The notes under the pieces: generated by a model
What the model was told of the DNA's origin: nothing
Database searches by the model: none
Seen by the model: the letters and a program-made list of their open reading frames with translations, nothing else
DNA from: Atrichornis clamosus
Taxonomy: Eukaryota > Chordata > Aves > Passeriformes > Menuridae
DNA: 64,000 nucleotides
Assembly (NCBI GenBank): GCA_013400975.1
Contig: WBMZ01011708.1
Location: 165,307-229,306, forward strand
Direction: 5' to 3'
Shown: one piece after another, positions 63,583-64,000 of the stretch
How the letters are laid out: each line of letters starts with the position of its first letter
Position numbering within the stretch: the stretch's first letter is position 1
Translations under genes and position numbers: made by a program

Positions 63583-64000
63583 AATCATAGAATCATAGAA
63601 TGATTTGGGTTGGAAAGAACCTTAAACATCATCGAGTTCCAACTCCCCTGCCATAGGCAGGGACACCTTTCACTGGACCAGACTGCACAGAGCTCCATCC
63701 AATCTGGCCTAAACACTTCCAGGGATGGGACATCCACAACTTCTCCAGGCAACCTGTTTCAGCCTCACCACCCTCACAGTAAAGAATTTCTTGCTAAAGT
63801 CTGATCTAAACCTACTCTCTCTCACTTTGAAGCCATTAGCCCTTGTCTTTGTCCTGCTGCACAACGTGCTCTAGTAAATAGTCCCTCTCTATCTTTCTTG
63901 CAATATTTTCTTGGATACTGGAAGGCCACAATTATGTGACCCCTAAGCCTTCTCTGTTCCAGGCTGAACAAATCCAATGATGTCAGCCTTTCCTCACAGG
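63583..64000 (-). mobile_element. CR1 LINE, minus orientation, runs off window
   Basis: The plus strand begins with the CR1 3' octamer repeats (AATCATAG twice) and GATTTGGGTTGGAAAG. It then reads the antisense of the 3' untranslated region and of the ORF2 C-terminus, including CTCACAGTAAAGAATTTCTT and the TTCCAGGCTGAACAA segment near 63958. It continues past the right edge, so the 5' boundary is unknown. Its 3' terminus resembles that of the copy at 18045-18862. Translation is broken, and it is a dead copy as far as visible. Confidence 0.93.

Noticed and set aside
1..64000. CRISPR arrays, bacterial operons or integrated phage
   Set aside because: There are no regularly spaced repeats, no dense coding and no ribosome-binding sites. 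The repeat content is that of a bird.

Overview
This 64 kb window looks like ordinary bird nuclear DNA, most likely from a songbird. It is AT-rich and mostly single-copy. It carries CR1 LINE fragments on both strands, the dominant retrotransposon of bird genomes, and three solitary retroviral LTRs. One of these (27456-28158) has the terminal motifs I associate with songbird ERVL-type LTRs. The species assignment is inference from repeat type only. I see no bacterial operon structure, no CRISPR array, no rRNA and no convincing protein-coding gene. Open reading frames longer than about 120 codons are either CR1 remnants or unsupported chance frames, so the window is best read as intergenic or deep intronic.

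Layout: 1-2657 is unique DNA with one small GC-rich exon-like block (1166-1268). A solo LTR with a 5-bp target-site duplication lies at 2663-3440. 3446-13515 is unique DNA with short tandem repeats and an exon-like block at 12140-12294. CR1 fragments in plus orientation lie at 13516-13963 and 18045-18862. 18863-27450 is mostly unique and holds two minus-strand exon-like blocks (22565-22631 and 23589-23658), a hairpin with tRNA-like boxes (25441-25545) and a pyrimidine-rich stretch. A minus-strand solo LTR lies at 27456-28158. 28164-40789 is a long unique stretch. A very old minus-strand CR1/L3-like relic lies at about 40790-41250, and a younger minus-strand CR1 at 47950-48279.

The most instructive locus is 55945-57146. 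There a CR1 still carries part of its reverse transcriptase region and is split by a 327-bp solo LTR (56340-56666) flanked by an exact 7-bp duplication of CR1 sequence. This CR1 lacks its 3' end, which is the reverse of the usual 5' truncation. Another minus-strand CR1 runs off the right edge (63583-64000).

No genes can be shown to work together here. The repeats are all consistent with dead elements. Regulatory content is limited to TATA boxes and polyadenylation signals inside the LTRs and to splice-like signals that need transcript data. I did not find a new biological system. The second-look items are the exon-like blocks, the nested insertion, the 3'-truncated CR1, the hairpin and a few open but unrecognised GC-richer islands.
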